Below are positions 25,919-36,024 of a stretch of DNA of 64,000 bases, one piece after another. The stretch lies in NCBI RefSeq assembly GCF_014489475.1, contig NZ_CP060820.1:372001-436000 (forward strand). Direction: 5' to 3'. The stretch is from Lysobacter terrestris. Lineage in GTDB: Bacteria; Pseudomonadota; Gammaproteobacteria; Xanthomonadales; Xanthomonadaceae. Below the pieces are notes generated by a model. The model was not told the DNA's origin and did not search any database. It was given only the letters and a program-made list of their open reading frames with translations. Numbering within the stretch: the first letter of the stretch is position 1; every line of letters starts with the position of its first letter. The translations under genes and the position numbers were made by a program.

Positions 25919-27009
25919 TGCTTCTGCTTCTCCGTCGCCGTGGTGGCGGCACCCTGCTGCGCGCGGTAGTTCTTCAGGTAGCGGCCGACGTTCGCCTGGT
26001 GTTCGGCATAGGTGCGCGCGAACAGGTGCCGCCCGCTGCCATCGCCGATGGCGACGAAGAACAGCGCATCGCCGGGCGCGGGGTTCACCACTGCCTCGAG
26101 GGCATCAACGCCCGGCATGGCGATGGGCGTAGGCGGCAGGCCGGCGCGGACATAGGTGTTGTACGGCGTATCCGTGCGCAGGTCGGCCTTGCGGATGTTG
26201 CCGCCGTAGCCCGAGCCCATGCCGTAAATGACCGTGGGATCGGTCTCCAGGCGCATGCCCAGTTTCAGGCGACGCTCGAACAGGCCGGCGATCTGCGGGC
26301 GTTCGGATGCGATGCCGGTTTCCTTTTCCACGATCGAGGCCAGCGTCAGCATTTCATCGGCCGTCTTCAGCACGCTGTCCTTGTGGCGCTGCGCCCATGC
26401 CGCCGCGAGCGCCTGTTCCATCGCGGCGTAGGCGCGCTGCAGGACGTCCCGGTCGCTGTCGCCCGCGGTGTAGAGGTAGGTCTCGGGCAGGAAGCGCCCT
26501 TCCGGGTGCTGGCCGACGTGGCCCAGCGCCTTCATGAGCGCCGCATCGTCGAGTTGCGTCGTTTCCTGTTTGAGCGCCGTGACCCGTGCGAGTGCGGCGC
26601 GCAGTTCGCGGATGTTCCAGCCTTCCACGATGGTGAAGCGCCGCTGGATCACCTTGCCGTCGCGCATCGCGACCAGCAGTTCGCGCGGCGTCGTCTTCGG
26701 ATCGAGCGGGTATTCGCCGACCTGCAGTTTCCCGGCGGCCTGGATCTGCCGCGCGAGCACGCGCCATTGCAGCGATTCGCCCGTTTCGATGCCGGCGTCG
26801 CGCAGCTTGCGCAGCACGATCGGCAGCGAGTCACCCGGCTCGACGACCACCGAGGAATCGGCCGTGATTCCCGCCAGCGGGGTGTTGGCGAAGCCGGCAT
26901 AACGTTGCCAGGCCCAGTAACCGGTGCCGGCGGCGATCAGAAGAAGCAGCAGGAAGAATCCGCCGAAGCGGCGCTGGGGCTTGCGACTCACGTCGTCTCC
27001 GATGGTCAT
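25915..27009 (-). CDS. mltG: Endolytic murein transglycosylase MltG
   Basis: A 364-residue YceG protein. One N-terminal membrane anchor (GFFLLLLLIAAGTGYWAW, about 17-34), a LysM-like region with VVVEPGDSLPIVLRKL, and the catalytic domain with Glu228 in LASIVEKETG and DPTVIYGMGSGYGG. It cuts nascent glycan strands and sets their length at the inner membrane. It lies between pabC and tmk, the standard order; both junctions are ATGA overlaps. The ORF continues upstream to 27456 but that part lies within pabC. Confidence 0.93.
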   Translation of the reverse strand: MTIGDDVSRKPQRRFGGFFLLLLLIAAGTGYWAWQRYAGFANTPLAGITADSSVVVEPGDSLPIVLRKLRDAGIETGESLQWRVLARQIQAAGKLQVGEYPLDPKTTPRELLVAMRDGKVIQRRFTIVEGWNIRELRAALARVTALKQETTQLDDAALMKALGHVGQHPEGRFLPETYLYTAGDSDRDVLQRAYAAMEQALAAAWAQRHKDSVLKTADEMLTLASIVEKETGIASERPQIAGLFERRLKLGMRLETDPTVIYGMGSGYGGNIRKADLRTDTPYNTYVRAGLPPTPIAMPGVDALEAVVNPAPGDALFFVAIGDGSGRHLFARTYAEHQANVGRYLKNYRAQQGAATTATEKQKQ

Positions 27010-27827
27010 GCGATGAAGGCGGGGTGGTTCGAGGCCAGCTGCGCGCGCAGCGCCGCGACCTGCGGGTGCGGCAGCCACTGGCGCGCGCCCAGCCTTGCCA
27101 CGGGCAGGATACCCCGCACCGCATTGCACAGGAAAACGGCATCGGCGGTTTCGACGTCGGTCACATCGAGGCGGGTTTCCTCGGCATCGAGCGCCGCCTT
27201 GGCCCACGCCCGGCAGACCCCGGCGACGCCGCAACGATCGACCGTGGGCGTCGACCAGCGACCGTTCTTCAGGACGAAGAGGTTGGCCGCGGTGGCGCAG
27301 ACCACGTCGCCCTCGGTGCTGCACATCAAGCCGTCGAAGGCGTCGCGGTCCGCGGCCGCCGGGTCGTTCCATTCGGCGCGTGCCAGCACCTGCTCGAGCC
27401 GGTTGCAATGCTTGATGCCGGCGAGCGCGGGTTGCAGCGCGAGCCGGGTCGCACACCAGCGCAGGGCGATCCCGGCTGCTGGTGGCGTCGGCGGCAGCGG
27501 GTGGCGCGACAGCACCGAGGTCGGCGTCGCGGTGAGTTCCGGTGCGTAACCGCGACCGTCGCTGCCGCGGGTGACGATCAGTTTCAGTACAGCATCGTCA
27601 CCGGCCAGCAGCGCCGCTGCCTCGGCACGCAACAAGCCGATGTCCGGGAGGACCATGCCGAGGCGACGCACACCCGCCTGTAAGCGCTCACAGTGCGCAT
27701 CCCACCACGGCACCTCGCCGCGTGCGGCGCGCATTGTTTCGAACAGGCCATCGCCGTAGGCCAGGCCGCGGTCGTCGGGCGCGACCGCTTCGATGCGTGT
27801 ACTGCCGGAGAAGACGCGCACCGTCAC
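27006..27827 (-). CDS. pabC: Aminodeoxychorismate lyase
   Basis: A 273-residue class IV PLP enzyme. DRGLAYGDGLFETMR is the N-terminal signature, IKHCNRLEQVLARAEW contains the PLP-binding lysine, and NLFVLKNGRW and SSxT-like region follow. It releases 4-aminobenzoate and pyruvate from aminodeoxychorismate for folate synthesis. The start is GTG at 27827, whose GTGA overlaps the pabB stop, supporting the choice. Confidence 0.92.
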   Translation of the reverse strand: MTVRVFSGSTRIEAVAPDDRGLAYGDGLFETMRAARGEVPWWDAHCERLQAGVRRLGMVLPDIGLLRAEAAALLAGDDAVLKLIVTRGSDGRGYAPELTATPTSVLSRHPLPPTPPAAGIALRWCATRLALQPALAGIKHCNRLEQVLARAEWNDPAAADRDAFDGLMCSTEGDVVCATAANLFVLKNGRWSTPTVDRCGVAGVCRAWAKAALDAEETRLDVTDVETADAVFLCNAVRGILPVARLGARQWLPHPQVAALRAQLASNHPAFIA

Positions 27828-29179
27828 CCCTCGGCCCCCAGCGCGCGCAGCATGCCGCGCGCCTTGGCACGGGTTTCTTCCAGCTCGCGCTGCGGATCGG
27901 AGTCGGCCACGATGCCCGCGCCGGTGCGGAAACGCAGCGTGTCGCCCTCGACTTCCGCGCTGCGGATCAGGATGTTGAAGTCCATGTCGCCGTCGCGGTT
28001 CAACCAGCCGATGGCGCCCGTGTACGCGCCGCGGCCGACGCCTTCGAGCTCGGCGATGATCTGCATGCAGCGCACCTTCGGGCAGCCGGTGATCGTGCCG
28101 CCGGGGAAAACGGCGCGGATCACTTCGCCCGGCGTCACCCCCGCACGCAGCCGGCCACGCACGTTGCTGACGATGTGGTGCACGTGCGCGTAGCTCTCCA
28201 CTGTCATCAGCTCGTCGACCTCGACGCTGCCCGCCGCGCAGACGCGGCCGAGGTCGTTGCGTTCCAGGTCGATCAGCATCACGTGCTCCGCGCGCTCCTT
28301 CGGGTGGCCGACGAGCTCGCGGATGCGCGCGTCATCGTCGTCGCCGGCAAAACGCGCGCGCGTGCCGGCGATCGGCCGCGTTTCGACCAGGTCGCCGCGC
28401 ACCGACACCAACCGCTCCGGCGAGGAACTCACCACCGCCCAGTCCGGCTGTGCGAACACGCCCGCGAACGGCGCCGGGTTGTTCTCGCGCAGGCGCTGGA
28501 ACAGCGCGGCGGGATCCAATGTGTCTGTGAAGCGCGCGCTCCAGCCGCGCGACAGGTTGGCCTGGAACACGTCGCCGGCTGCCAGGTAGTCGAGGACGCG
28601 TCGCACGCCGTCGGTGTAGCGCTCCGGCGCATCCTCTTCGATCATTTCGGGCGGCTGCCAAGGCGGCAGTGGCGGCATGTCGTGCGCCGACGCGACATCC
28701 GCGACGATGGCATCGAGCATCGCCGCGAATGCGGGCTCGGCCACGACGACGCACTCGCCGGTGGCGTGGTCGCGCAGCACCGCGGCGGGGCAACGCAACG
28801 CCATCGCGGCCGGCACGCTCCCCGGCGCCTGCGGCAGTTGCAGCACCGGCTCGACCTGCGCAGCGAGTTCGTAGCCCAGCAGCAGCGCCCAGCCACCGCG
28901 GAACGGCCAGCGCGGCTCCTCGCGCGCGATCCGCTGCGCCTGCCATTCCGCATCGAGCGCGGCGAGGAAATCGCCCGCAACGGCCCTACCCTGCGCATCG
29001 CGCGTGATGCCGTCGCGATCGAGCTGCAGGCTGTCGCCGCTGGTCGCCAGCAACAGGTCCCAGCGCCCCTGTGCGGTGCCGTGCGCGCTGGATTCGAGCA
29101 GCAGCGGATAGCGCTGCGGCGCCAGCCGCTGCAGCGCCAGCAGGTCGATGGACCGGGAAAGGTTTCGGGTCAACAGCAT
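27824..29179 (-). CDS. pabB: Aminodeoxychorismate synthase component I
   Basis: A 451-residue chorismate-binding enzyme. The C-terminal catalytic half shows DVFQANLSRGW, ETRPIAGTR, ERAEHVMLIDLERNDLGRV and the metal and substrate site PGGTITGCPKVRCMQI, diagnostic for PabB rather than TrpE (PIAGT with K/R pattern). It aminates chorismate with ammonia from a PabA glutaminase encoded elsewhere. Start ATG 29179 (MLLTRNLSRSIDL) is chosen; the frame runs on to 29854 inside fabF. First gene of the pabB-pabC-mltG-tmk-holB-pilZ unit. Confidence 0.92.
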   Translation of the reverse strand: MLLTRNLSRSIDLLALQRLAPQRYPLLLESSAHGTAQGRWDLLLATSGDSLQLDRDGITRDAQGRAVAGDFLAALDAEWQAQRIAREEPRWPFRGGWALLLGYELAAQVEPVLQLPQAPGSVPAAMALRCPAAVLRDHATGECVVVAEPAFAAMLDAIVADVASAHDMPPLPPWQPPEMIEEDAPERYTDGVRRVLDYLAAGDVFQANLSRGWSARFTDTLDPAALFQRLRENNPAPFAGVFAQPDWAVVSSSPERLVSVRGDLVETRPIAGTRARFAGDDDDARIRELVGHPKERAEHVMLIDLERNDLGRVCAAGSVEVDELMTVESYAHVHHIVSNVRGRLRAGVTPGEVIRAVFPGGTITGCPKVRCMQIIAELEGVGRGAYTGAIGWLNRDGDMDFNILIRSAEVEGDTLRFRTGAGIVADSDPQRELEETRAKARGMLRALGAEG

Positions 29180-29234
29180 GGAGGTATTAGACCGCGTTTG
29201 GTTGCAGCGTTGGCGCGCCGGCACCGGAAACAAA

Positions 29235-29256
29235 GATCCCCGCCGGAGCGGGGATC
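29235..29256 (-). terminator. Terminator of fabF
   Basis: A perfect nine-base-pair stem (GATCCCCGC) with loop CGGA, followed on the minus strand by TTTGTTTCC. It lies 24 bases after the fabF stop and 55 bases before pabB, so it separates the fatty-acid and folate units. Confidence 0.75.
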
Positions 29257-29280
29257 GGGACCTGCCGACAACGGCGAGCC

Positions 29281-30534
<1,254 letters not shown>

Positions 30535-30616
30535 GAAACACTCCGAACGCTGCGCCGGTGCTACCGGCAGGATTGCGGTTGAAACGCCACGGTATGGAGG
30601 CCGTGGCTCAAAAACA

Positions 30617-30710
30617 CGGGGCCGCAAAGCGCGGCCCCGGTCTGGTTTTGCGGTTCGCCATCAGCGACGGAGGCGGATGGCCAACCCGGAGCCGGCAATG
30701 CCCGGCTCCG
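30617..30710 (-). terminator. Two hairpins between acpP and fabF
   Basis: The first hairpin past the acpP stop has arms at 30687-30695 and 30702-30710 (CGGAGCCGG). The second has arms at 30617-30625 and 30631-30639 (CGGGGCCGC) and is followed on the minus strand by TGTTTTTGAG, a good terminator tail. They would let acpP be expressed at a higher level than fabF, as expected for the abundant carrier protein. Confidence 0.7.
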
Positions 30711-30717
30711 CGATACA

Positions 30718-30957
30718 TCAGGCCTTGACGTGCGCCTTGATGTAGTCGATGGCCTGCTGCACCGAGGTGATCTTCTCGGCTTCCTCGTCCGGGATTTCGC
30801 ACTCGAACTCTTCTTCGAGGGCCATCACCAGCTCGACGGTGTCGAGCGAGTCCGCGCCGAGGTCGTCGACGAACGAAGCGTTGTTGGTGACTTCATCTTC
30901 CTTCACGCCGAGTTGTTCGACGACGATCTTCTTGACGCGCTCTTCGATGCTGCTCAT
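30718..30957 (-). CDS. acpP: Acyl carrier protein
   Basis: A 79-residue acidic acyl carrier protein. The 4'-phosphopantetheine is attached to Ser37 in [20 protein letters not shown] (the DSL motif). It carries growing acyl chains between FabD, FabH, FabG, FabF and FabI, most of which are encoded around it. A strong GGGAGGAG ribosome site precedes ATG 30957. It sits between fabG and fabF in the usual order. Confidence 0.97.
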   Translation of the reverse strand: MSSIEERVKKIVVEQLGVKEDEVTNNASFVDDLGADSLDTVELVMALEEEFECEIPDEEAEKITSVQQAIDYIKAHVKA

Positions 30958-31088
30958 TGGGTCTCACTCCTCCCGGGATCGGGAATTCGATGGAATAGTC
31001 TAAATGAATCACGGGTGTTCGCGAAAGTCGCGAAACCCCTTTCGCTTCAACCGGTTACGGATAAATGGGCAACCGGTCGAAGGCAATC

Positions 31089-31835
31089 TCAAGGCATGTA
31101 CATGCCGCCGTTGACGTGCAGGGTCTCGCCCGTGATGTACGCGGCCGCAGGCCCGGCGAGGAAGGCTACCGCACGGGCGATGTCGGCGGGTTCACCGAGG
31201 CGGCCCAGCGCGATCTGGTTCATCAACGCCTGCTTGGCATCTTCGGGCAGGTCCTTGGTCATGTCGGTGGCGATGTAGCCCGGCGCCACGACATTCACGG
31301 TGACGCCGCGCGAGCCGATTTCCTTCGCCAACGACTTGCTGAAGGCGATGATGCCGGCCTTCGCCGCCGCGTAGTTGGTCTGGCCCGCGTTGCCGGTGAC
31401 GCCGACGACCGAGGCGATGTTGATGATGCGGCCCTTGCGCGCTTTCATCATCGCGCGCATCACCGCTTTCGAGGTGCGGTAGACGCTGGTGAGGTTGGTG
31501 TCGAGGATGGCCTGCCAGTCCTCGTCCTTCATCCGCATCAGCAGGTTGTCGCGGGTGATGCCGGCGTTGTTGACCAGGATCGAGACCGCGCCGATGTCCT
31601 TGGCGATGCCGTCGATCAGGGTGTCGATCGACGCGGCCTCGCTCACGTTCAGCACGCGGCCGTGGCCGCCGTGCGCGGCGAGGCGATCGGCAATGGCCTT
31701 CGCGCCGGCTTCCGAGGTCGCCGTGCCGATGACCGTCGCGCCCTGCGCGGCGAGTTCGTCGGCGATCGCGGCACCGATGCCGCGGCTGGCGCCGGTGACG
31801 AGCGCGACTTCACCAGTCAGGGGGAGATTGCTCAT
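31089..31835 (-). CDS. fabG: 3-oxoacyl-ACP reductase
   Basis: A 248-residue short-chain dehydrogenase. Cofactor loop TGASRGIG (residues 14-21), NNAG (89-92) and the catalytic Ser142, Tyr155, Lys159 in NYAAAKAG; the C-terminus has GYIATDMTKDLP and ETLHVNGGMYMP. It reduces 3-oxoacyl-ACP with NADPH. Start ATG 31835 overlaps the fabD stop by four bases; the frame extends to 32639 inside fabD. Confidence 0.95.
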   Translation of the reverse strand: MSNLPLTGEVALVTGASRGIGAAIADELAAQGATVIGTATSEAGAKAIADRLAAHGGHGRVLNVSEAASIDTLIDGIAKDIGAVSILVNNAGITRDNLLMRMKDEDWQAILDTNLTSVYRTSKAVMRAMMKARKGRIINIASVVGVTGNAGQTNYAAAKAGIIAFSKSLAKEIGSRGVTVNVVAPGYIATDMTKDLPEDAKQALMNQIALGRLGEPADIARAVAFLAGPAAAYITGETLHVNGGMYMP

Positions 31836-32782
31836 GCCTTCCACTCCGCGAGGGCCGATTCGAATTCTGCAGTGGTGCCGATCGCACGGGCGTCGATCGA
31901 CTTGTCGATGCGCTTGGTCAAGCCGGCGAGCACCTTGCCGGGGCCGCATTCGGCGATGCGGACGATGCCACGCGAAGCGAGCGCCTGCACGCAACCGGTC
32001 CACTGCACCGGCAGGTACAGCTGGCGCACGAGCGCGCCGCGGATCGATTCGATGCCCTGGTGCACTTCGGCGTCGACGTTCTGCACGACCGGAAGCGCGG
32101 GTTCGCGCCACTGCAGGTCGTTCATCGCTTCGGCCAGGCGGTTGGCGGCTTCGCGCATCAACGGCGTGTGCGACGGGACGCTCACCGCGAGCTTCACGGC
32201 CTTGCGCACGCCGCGCTCGCCCAGCATCGCCAGCGCCTTGTCGACCGCCGCGGCGTGGCCGCCGATGACGATCTGGCCGGGCGAATTGAAGTTGGCGGGC
32301 ACGACGATCTCTTCGGTCGATGCGGCCTTGCACACTTCCAGCACGAGTTCGTCTTCGGCGCCGAGTACGGCCGCCATCGCGCCGGTGCCTGCCGGCGCGG
32401 CATCCTGCATCAGCTGCCCGCGCAGGCGCACCAGGCGCGCGCCATCGTGCAGCGACAAGGCGCCGGCAGCGACGAGCGCGCTGTATTCGCCCAGGCTGTG
32501 GCCCGCCAGCACGGACGGCTGCGCGCCGTCCTGCTGCTGCCATGCGCGCCACACCGCCACGCCGGCGGCCAGCAGGGCCGGCTGGGTGAACTCGGTGCGG
32601 TTGAGCTGTTCCTCGGGGCCATCCTGGGACAGCGTCCACAGGTCGACGCCGGCGCCTTCGCTGGCTTCGGCGAAGGCCTCGCGGATCACCGCGTGCGCGC
32701 CGGCGAGGTCGCCGAGCATGCCCAGCGACTGCGACCCCTGGCCGGGGAAAACGAATGCAAGTTGCACAGAAGGCTCCGTCAC
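31832..32782 (-). CDS. fabD: Malonyl-CoA-ACP transacylase
   Basis: A 316-residue acyltransferase. The nucleophile is Ser96 in LAGHSLGEYSAL, with His205 in SVPSHTPLM and the opening FVFPGQGSQSLGML. It loads malonyl groups onto AcpP. I use GTG 32782 as start: AAGGGA is positioned correctly upstream, and no closer ATG retains the first strand of the domain. The gap to fabH is 110 bases. Confidence 0.93.
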   Translation of the reverse strand: MTEPSVQLAFVFPGQGSQSLGMLGDLAGAHAVIREAFAEASEGAGVDLWTLSQDGPEEQLNRTEFTQPALLAAGVAVWRAWQQQDGAQPSVLAGHSLGEYSALVAAGALSLHDGARLVRLRGQLMQDAAPAGTGAMAAVLGAEDELVLEVCKAASTEEIVVPANFNSPGQIVIGGHAAAVDKALAMLGERGVRKAVKLAVSVPSHTPLMREAANRLAEAMNDLQWREPALPVVQNVDAEVHQGIESIRGALVRQLYLPVQWTGCVQALASRGIVRIAECGPGKVLAGLTKRIDKSIDARAIGTTAEFESALAEWKA

Positions 32783-32892
32783 GGCGGTTCCCTTCAAAAA
32801 AGAGGCGGCATGATACGGGCGAACCTGATCATCCGTCTGTACCAGTGCGTATGCAGCAACGGGGCCGTGGCAGTCGACGCCGCGGCCGACAC

Positions 32893-33873
32893 TCAATAGC
32901 GCAACAGCGCCGAGCCCCAGGTGAAGCCGCCACCGAAGGCTTCCAGCAGCAGCAGCTGGCCACGCTGGACCTTGCCGGAGCGCACCGCGGTGTCGAGCGC
33001 GAGCGGCACGGAACCGGACGAGGTGTTGCCGTGCTTGTCGACCGTGACGACCACGCGCTCCATCGGCATGTCCAGGCGCTTGGCCGTGGCTTCGATGATG
33101 CGCAGGTTGGCCTGGTGCGGGATCAGCCAGTCGATGTCGTGGCGATCCAGGCCATTGGCCTCGAGCGTTTCCTCGACGACCGAATCCAGCGCCTTCACGG
33201 CGTGCTTGAACACGTCGTTGCCGCTCATGTGGATGCGCACGCCGGCGTTGTCCTCGCCCGGCTTGAAGCCGACCGACACGCCGACCGGGTTCCAAAGCAA
33301 TTCCTTCTTGCCGCCATCGGCATGCATGTGCGTGCTGAGGATGCCGGTTTCGGTGTCGGCCTTGAGTACGACCGCGCCGGCACCGTCGCCGAACAGCACG
33401 CAGGTCGTGCGATCGCTCCAGTCGACCATGCGGGTCAGGGTTTCCGAACCGATGACCAGCGCGGTCTTCGCGGCGCCGGAACGGATGAACTTGTCGGCGA
33501 CGGTGAGCGCGTAGACGAAGCCCGAGCATGCCGCATTGACGTCGAAGGCCGGGCAGCCGTCGGCACCGAGGCGGTGCTGGATCAGGCACGCGGTGGAGGG
33601 AAAAATCAGGTCCGGCGTGGTGGTGCCCACCACGATCAGGTCGAGTTCCTTGGCATCCACGCCGGCCGCTTCAAGCGCGCGCATGGCGGCGTGGTAGCCC
33701 AGGTCGCTGGTGGTCTGGCCTTCCGCGGCGATATGGCGCTGGCGGATGCCGGTACGGGCCGCGATCCATTCGTCGCTGGTGTCGACGATCTTGGACAGCT
33801 CCTCGTTGGTGAGCACCTTCTCCGGCAGGTAGCTGCCGGTTCCTGCGATACGCGCGAACACTTGCTGGGTCAT
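32893..33873 (-). CDS. fabH: Beta-ketoacyl-ACP synthase III
   Basis: A 326-residue initiating condensing enzyme. The triad is Cys116 ([12 protein letters not shown]), His253 ([11 protein letters not shown]) and Asn283 ([13 protein letters not shown]). It condenses a short acyl-CoA primer with malonyl-ACP; the primer preference (acetyl or branched) cannot be read from sequence alone, although this bacterial group is rich in iso-fatty acids. Start ATG 33873 is preceded by AAAGG. It lies downstream of rpmF, the usual rpmF-(plsX)-fabH-fabD context, but no plsX is present. Confidence 0.95.
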   Translation of the reverse strand: MTQQVFARIAGTGSYLPEKVLTNEELSKIVDTSDEWIAARTGIRQRHIAAEGQTTSDLGYHAAMRALEAAGVDAKELDLIVVGTTTPDLIFPSTACLIQHRLGADGCPAFDVNAACSGFVYALTVADKFIRSGAAKTALVIGSETLTRMVDWSDRTTCVLFGDGAGAVVLKADTETGILSTHMHADGGKKELLWNPVGVSVGFKPGEDNAGVRIHMSGNDVFKHAVKALDSVVEETLEANGLDRHDIDWLIPHQANLRIIEATAKRLDMPMERVVVTVDKHGNTSSGSVPLALDTAVRSGKVQRGQLLLLEAFGGGFTWGSALLRY

Positions 33874-33998
33874 GCCTTTCTCATCGTGGGGGCGGCGACG
33901 GCAGCGATGCTGCCCGTATAGGCCGGCGGAAGCTGGACGCCCGGGACCCGGGCGGCAAAGGCTGAATGCTACTCGCTTGGGCGGCCGTTGGCGCAGCG

Positions 33999-34077
33999 CA
34001 CAAACGCACACGGGCGCACGAAGCGCCCGGGATCAGACAGGAATCTCACAAACGCGAACGGGCGCGTTAAGCGCCCG
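33999..34077 (-). repeat. Two direct 31-base units, each with a GGGCGC/GCGCCC hairpin
   Basis: Units at 33999-34029 and 34047-34077 match in 26 of 31 positions. Both contain the sequence CACAAACGC followed by a short stem (GGGCGC with GCGCCC), with different loops. They lie between rpmF and fabH, 283 bases without any gene, and probably act as tandem transcription terminators or mRNA stabilisers for rpmF. Confidence 0.6.
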
Positions 34078-34127
34078 CTTCGCCGCCGACGTTGTACGGC
34101 CGCATGGCGGCCGTTCCAACGGCGGCA

Positions 34128-34158
34128 ATTATTCCGGCGCGCAAGTCGCCGGAATAAT
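34128..34158 (-). terminator. Hairpin at the end of rpmF
   Basis: Perfect 11-base inverted arms, 34128-34138 and 34148-34158 (ATTATTCCGGC), with a nine-base loop. The proximal arm touches the last base of the rpmF stop codon. No long T tract follows, so it may protect the 3' end instead of terminating by itself. Confidence 0.6.
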
Positions 34159-34352
34159 CATTCTTCGTCGGCGACCTTCGACTGGGTGTCGATGACCTTC
34201 TTGCCGCGGTAGTAGCCGTCGGCGGTCACGTGGTGGCGCAGGTGGGTCTCGCCCGTGGTCGGGTCGGTCGCCAGCTGCTTGGCCGACAGCGCATCGTGCG
34301 AACGGCGCATGCCACGCTTGGACGGGGTGACGCGGGACTTCTGAACTGCCAT
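34158..34352 (-). CDS. rpmF: Ribosomal protein L32
   Basis: A 64-residue L32. The N-terminus [20 protein letters not shown] and the late [19 protein letters not shown] are diagnostic. It belongs to the 50S subunit. It has no zinc-binding CxxC pairs, the normal gammaproteobacterial form. Located 36 bases after yceD, the universal yceD-rpmF pair. Confidence 0.96.
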   Translation of the reverse strand: MAVQKSRVTPSKRGMRRSHDALSAKQLATDPTTGETHLRHHVTADGYYRGKKVIDTQSKVADEE

Positions 34353-34388
34353 GGTCTTGCTCCAGAAAAATTCGCCAGTTAAAGCGAG

Positions 34389-34919
34389 TTATTTGTTCGG
34401 TTTCGACTTCAATGCCGACAGCGCGGCAAACGGATTCGCGCGCTCTTGTTCTTCCTGCGTGGCGGGCCAGTCGCGCTCTACCGCCTCGCTGCCGGGGTTC
34501 ACCGGCACCACCGGCACGGCGAGGATGAGCTCATCCTCCACCAGCTCGGCCGGCCGCAGCTCGCCATTTTCGGGCACAAGCAGCGGTTCGTAACCCGGCG
34601 GCAGCGCAGCCTCGTCCGCTTCGTCGCGGATGAGACCGAGCCGCTGCACGATCTTCACCGGCAGGAGGAACCGCTCCAGGCTGCGCTGGCACTCCAGCGG
34701 CAACTCCGTTTCGATGCGCAGCTCGACGTAAGGCACCTGCAGCGAATCGCGATCGAAATCGAGCGCGAAACGGACGTCACCTCGGGTATCGAGCAGGCTG
34801 TCCTCCAGCCGTGTCAGCGCCGACAACGGCAGGCGGCCTTCGACCCCGCGCCGCGCCGCCACCATCCGCCAGGCGTCCAGAAGCTCGGGGACCCGTTCGT
34901 ATGGCGTGCCAGCTGACAT
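34389..34919 (-). CDS. yceD: YceD family protein (DUF177), 23S rRNA accumulation protein
   Basis: A 176-residue DUF177 protein, identified from its tight pairing with rpmF and the conserved block TELPLECQRSLERFLLPV followed by acidic PPGYEPLLVPENGELRPAELVEDELILAVP. The first cysteine of the usual CQRC is present, the second is Ser. YceD is needed for normal 23S rRNA accumulation in E. coli and plants. It begins 144 bases from my start of the divergent membrane protein gene, leaving room for a promoter. Confidence 0.88.
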   Translation of the reverse strand: MSAGTPYERVPELLDAWRMVAARRGVEGRLPLSALTRLEDSLLDTRGDVRFALDFDRDSLQVPYVELRIETELPLECQRSLERFLLPVKIVQRLGLIRDEADEAALPPGYEPLLVPENGELRPAELVEDELILAVPVVPVNPGSEAVERDWPATQEEQERANPFAALSALKSKPNK

Positions 34920-35063
34920 AAGACGCGGGATGTTAGAGGTCGCGGCACCCCCGTGTCAAACCGCAAGTCCTTGTGGCGGCGGGCTTTTGCGGTGCCGGTG
35001 GGGGCGATTGTGCAAACCGGGGCCCTCGGTTCAGACTGCAGCCCCTTATTGGCTGCCGGCACC

Positions 35064-35435
35064 GTGACCCTGACCGTACTGATCTGGACCGTGGCTGCGG
35101 CGGGTGTGGCGATCGTCCTGGCGGCGATATTGCGCCAACGGGGTCCGCGCCGCCGCGCCCGCGCCGTCCGCGACCTGCTGGACGCGGCCGATGCCCTCGA
35201 GGCACGCCTGCGCACCGCCCGGGCCGAGATCGCGGCGGTCGCCGGTGAACAGGGCCCCGACCCGGTCGGGGACGCGATGCGAGAGATGCTCCGCCAGCGC
35301 CTCTGGCTGCGCGATCACGGCCGCGAAGCCAGCCTGGGGCAACTGGCGGACGTGCGCGTCTCGATCGACGCCGCCCGCAGCCGCATCGATGCCCAGCTGA
35401 CCGAGATTGCCCGCGCCCGGGCGCCGCAAAGCTGA
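35064..35435 (+). CDS. Small membrane-anchored coiled-coil protein, unknown
   Basis: From the GTG at 35064 the product has 123 residues: an N-terminal membrane helix (VLIWTVAAAGVAIVLAAIL), a basic stop-transfer RQRGPRRRAR, then a charged helical region rich in A, R, E and D that is probably a coiled coil. I do not recognise a family. An earlier GTG at 34953 would add 37 residues but leaves only 33 bases to the divergent yceD gene. It ends five bases before the Maf gene, so the two are likely co-expressed. Confidence 0.6.
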   Translation: MTLTVLIWTVAAAGVAIVLAAILRQRGPRRRARAVRDLLDAADALEARLRTARAEIAAVAGEQGPDPVGDAMREMLRQRLWLRDHGREASLGQLADVRVSIDAARSRIDAQLTEIARARAPQS

Positions 35436-35440
35436 CCCGG

Positions 35441-36016
35441 ATGCCCCGCCTCATCCTCGCCTCCACCTCGGCCTACCGCCGCGAACTGCTCGCGCGGCTG
35501 CGACTGCCGTTCGACGTCGCCCGTCCGGAAGTCGACGAAACACCGCTGCCCGGGGAGTGGCCGACCTATCTCGCCGAGCGCCTGGCGGTTTCCAAGGCCC
35601 GCGTGATTGCCGAACGCGAATTGGGCGCCTTCGTCATCGGCTCCGACCAAGTGGCCGAACTGGGCGACCGCGCGCTGGGCAAGCCGGGCAGTCGCGACGG
35701 CGCGATCGCGCAACTGGGGGCCATGTCGGGCCGCGAAGTGCGCTTCCGCACCGCGGTCTGCGTGCAGCGCCATGGCGACGCGCCGCGCATCGCCATGGAC
35801 ACCACCACCGTGCGTTTTCGTCCACTTGCGCTGGCGGAGATCGAGCGCTACGTGGACGCGGAACAGCCGCTGGACTGCGCGGGCAGCTTCAAGTCCGAAG
35901 GGCTGGGCATCACCCTGTTCGAGGCGATCGATTCGAGCGATCCCACCGCGCTGGTCGGCCTGCCGCTGATCGCCACCGCACGCCTGCTGCGCGAAGCGGG
36001 ATTCGTGCTGCCCTAG
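35441..36016 (+). CDS. yceF: Maf-family nucleoside triphosphate pyrophosphatase (YceF type)
   Basis: A 191-residue Maf/HAM1-like pyrophosphatase. The signature LILASTSAYRRELLARL is followed by the acidic GSDQVAELGDRALGKPG and CAGSFKSEGLGITLF. The pattern SDQV with downstream GSFKSEG places it in the YceF group, reported to hydrolyse m7GTP, rather than the YhdE group that acts on dTTP and UTP. It may cleanse modified nucleotides or limit cell division. Five bases after the small membrane protein gene. Confidence 0.88.
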   Translation: MPRLILASTSAYRRELLARLRLPFDVARPEVDETPLPGEWPTYLAERLAVSKARVIAERELGAFVIGSDQVAELGDRALGKPGSRDGAIAQLGAMSGREVRFRTAVCVQRHGDAPRIAMDTTTVRFRPLALAEIERYVDAEQPLDCAGSFKSEGLGITLFEAIDSSDPTALVGLPLIATARLLREAGFVLP

Positions 36017-36024
36017 CGGCTGGC

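Noticed and set aside
31018-31078. Palindromes between fabG and acpP as a FabR/FadR-like operator
   Set aside because: The TTCGCGA/TCGCGAA and AACCGGTT pairs are short, common in GC-rich DNA and match no regulator consensus I know; a fabG terminator is just as likely.
34953-35063. Longer N-terminus (GTG 34953) for the small membrane protein
   Set aside because: It leaves only 33 bases for two divergent promoters and adds residues with no pattern; the GTG at 35064 puts the membrane helix at the N-terminus.
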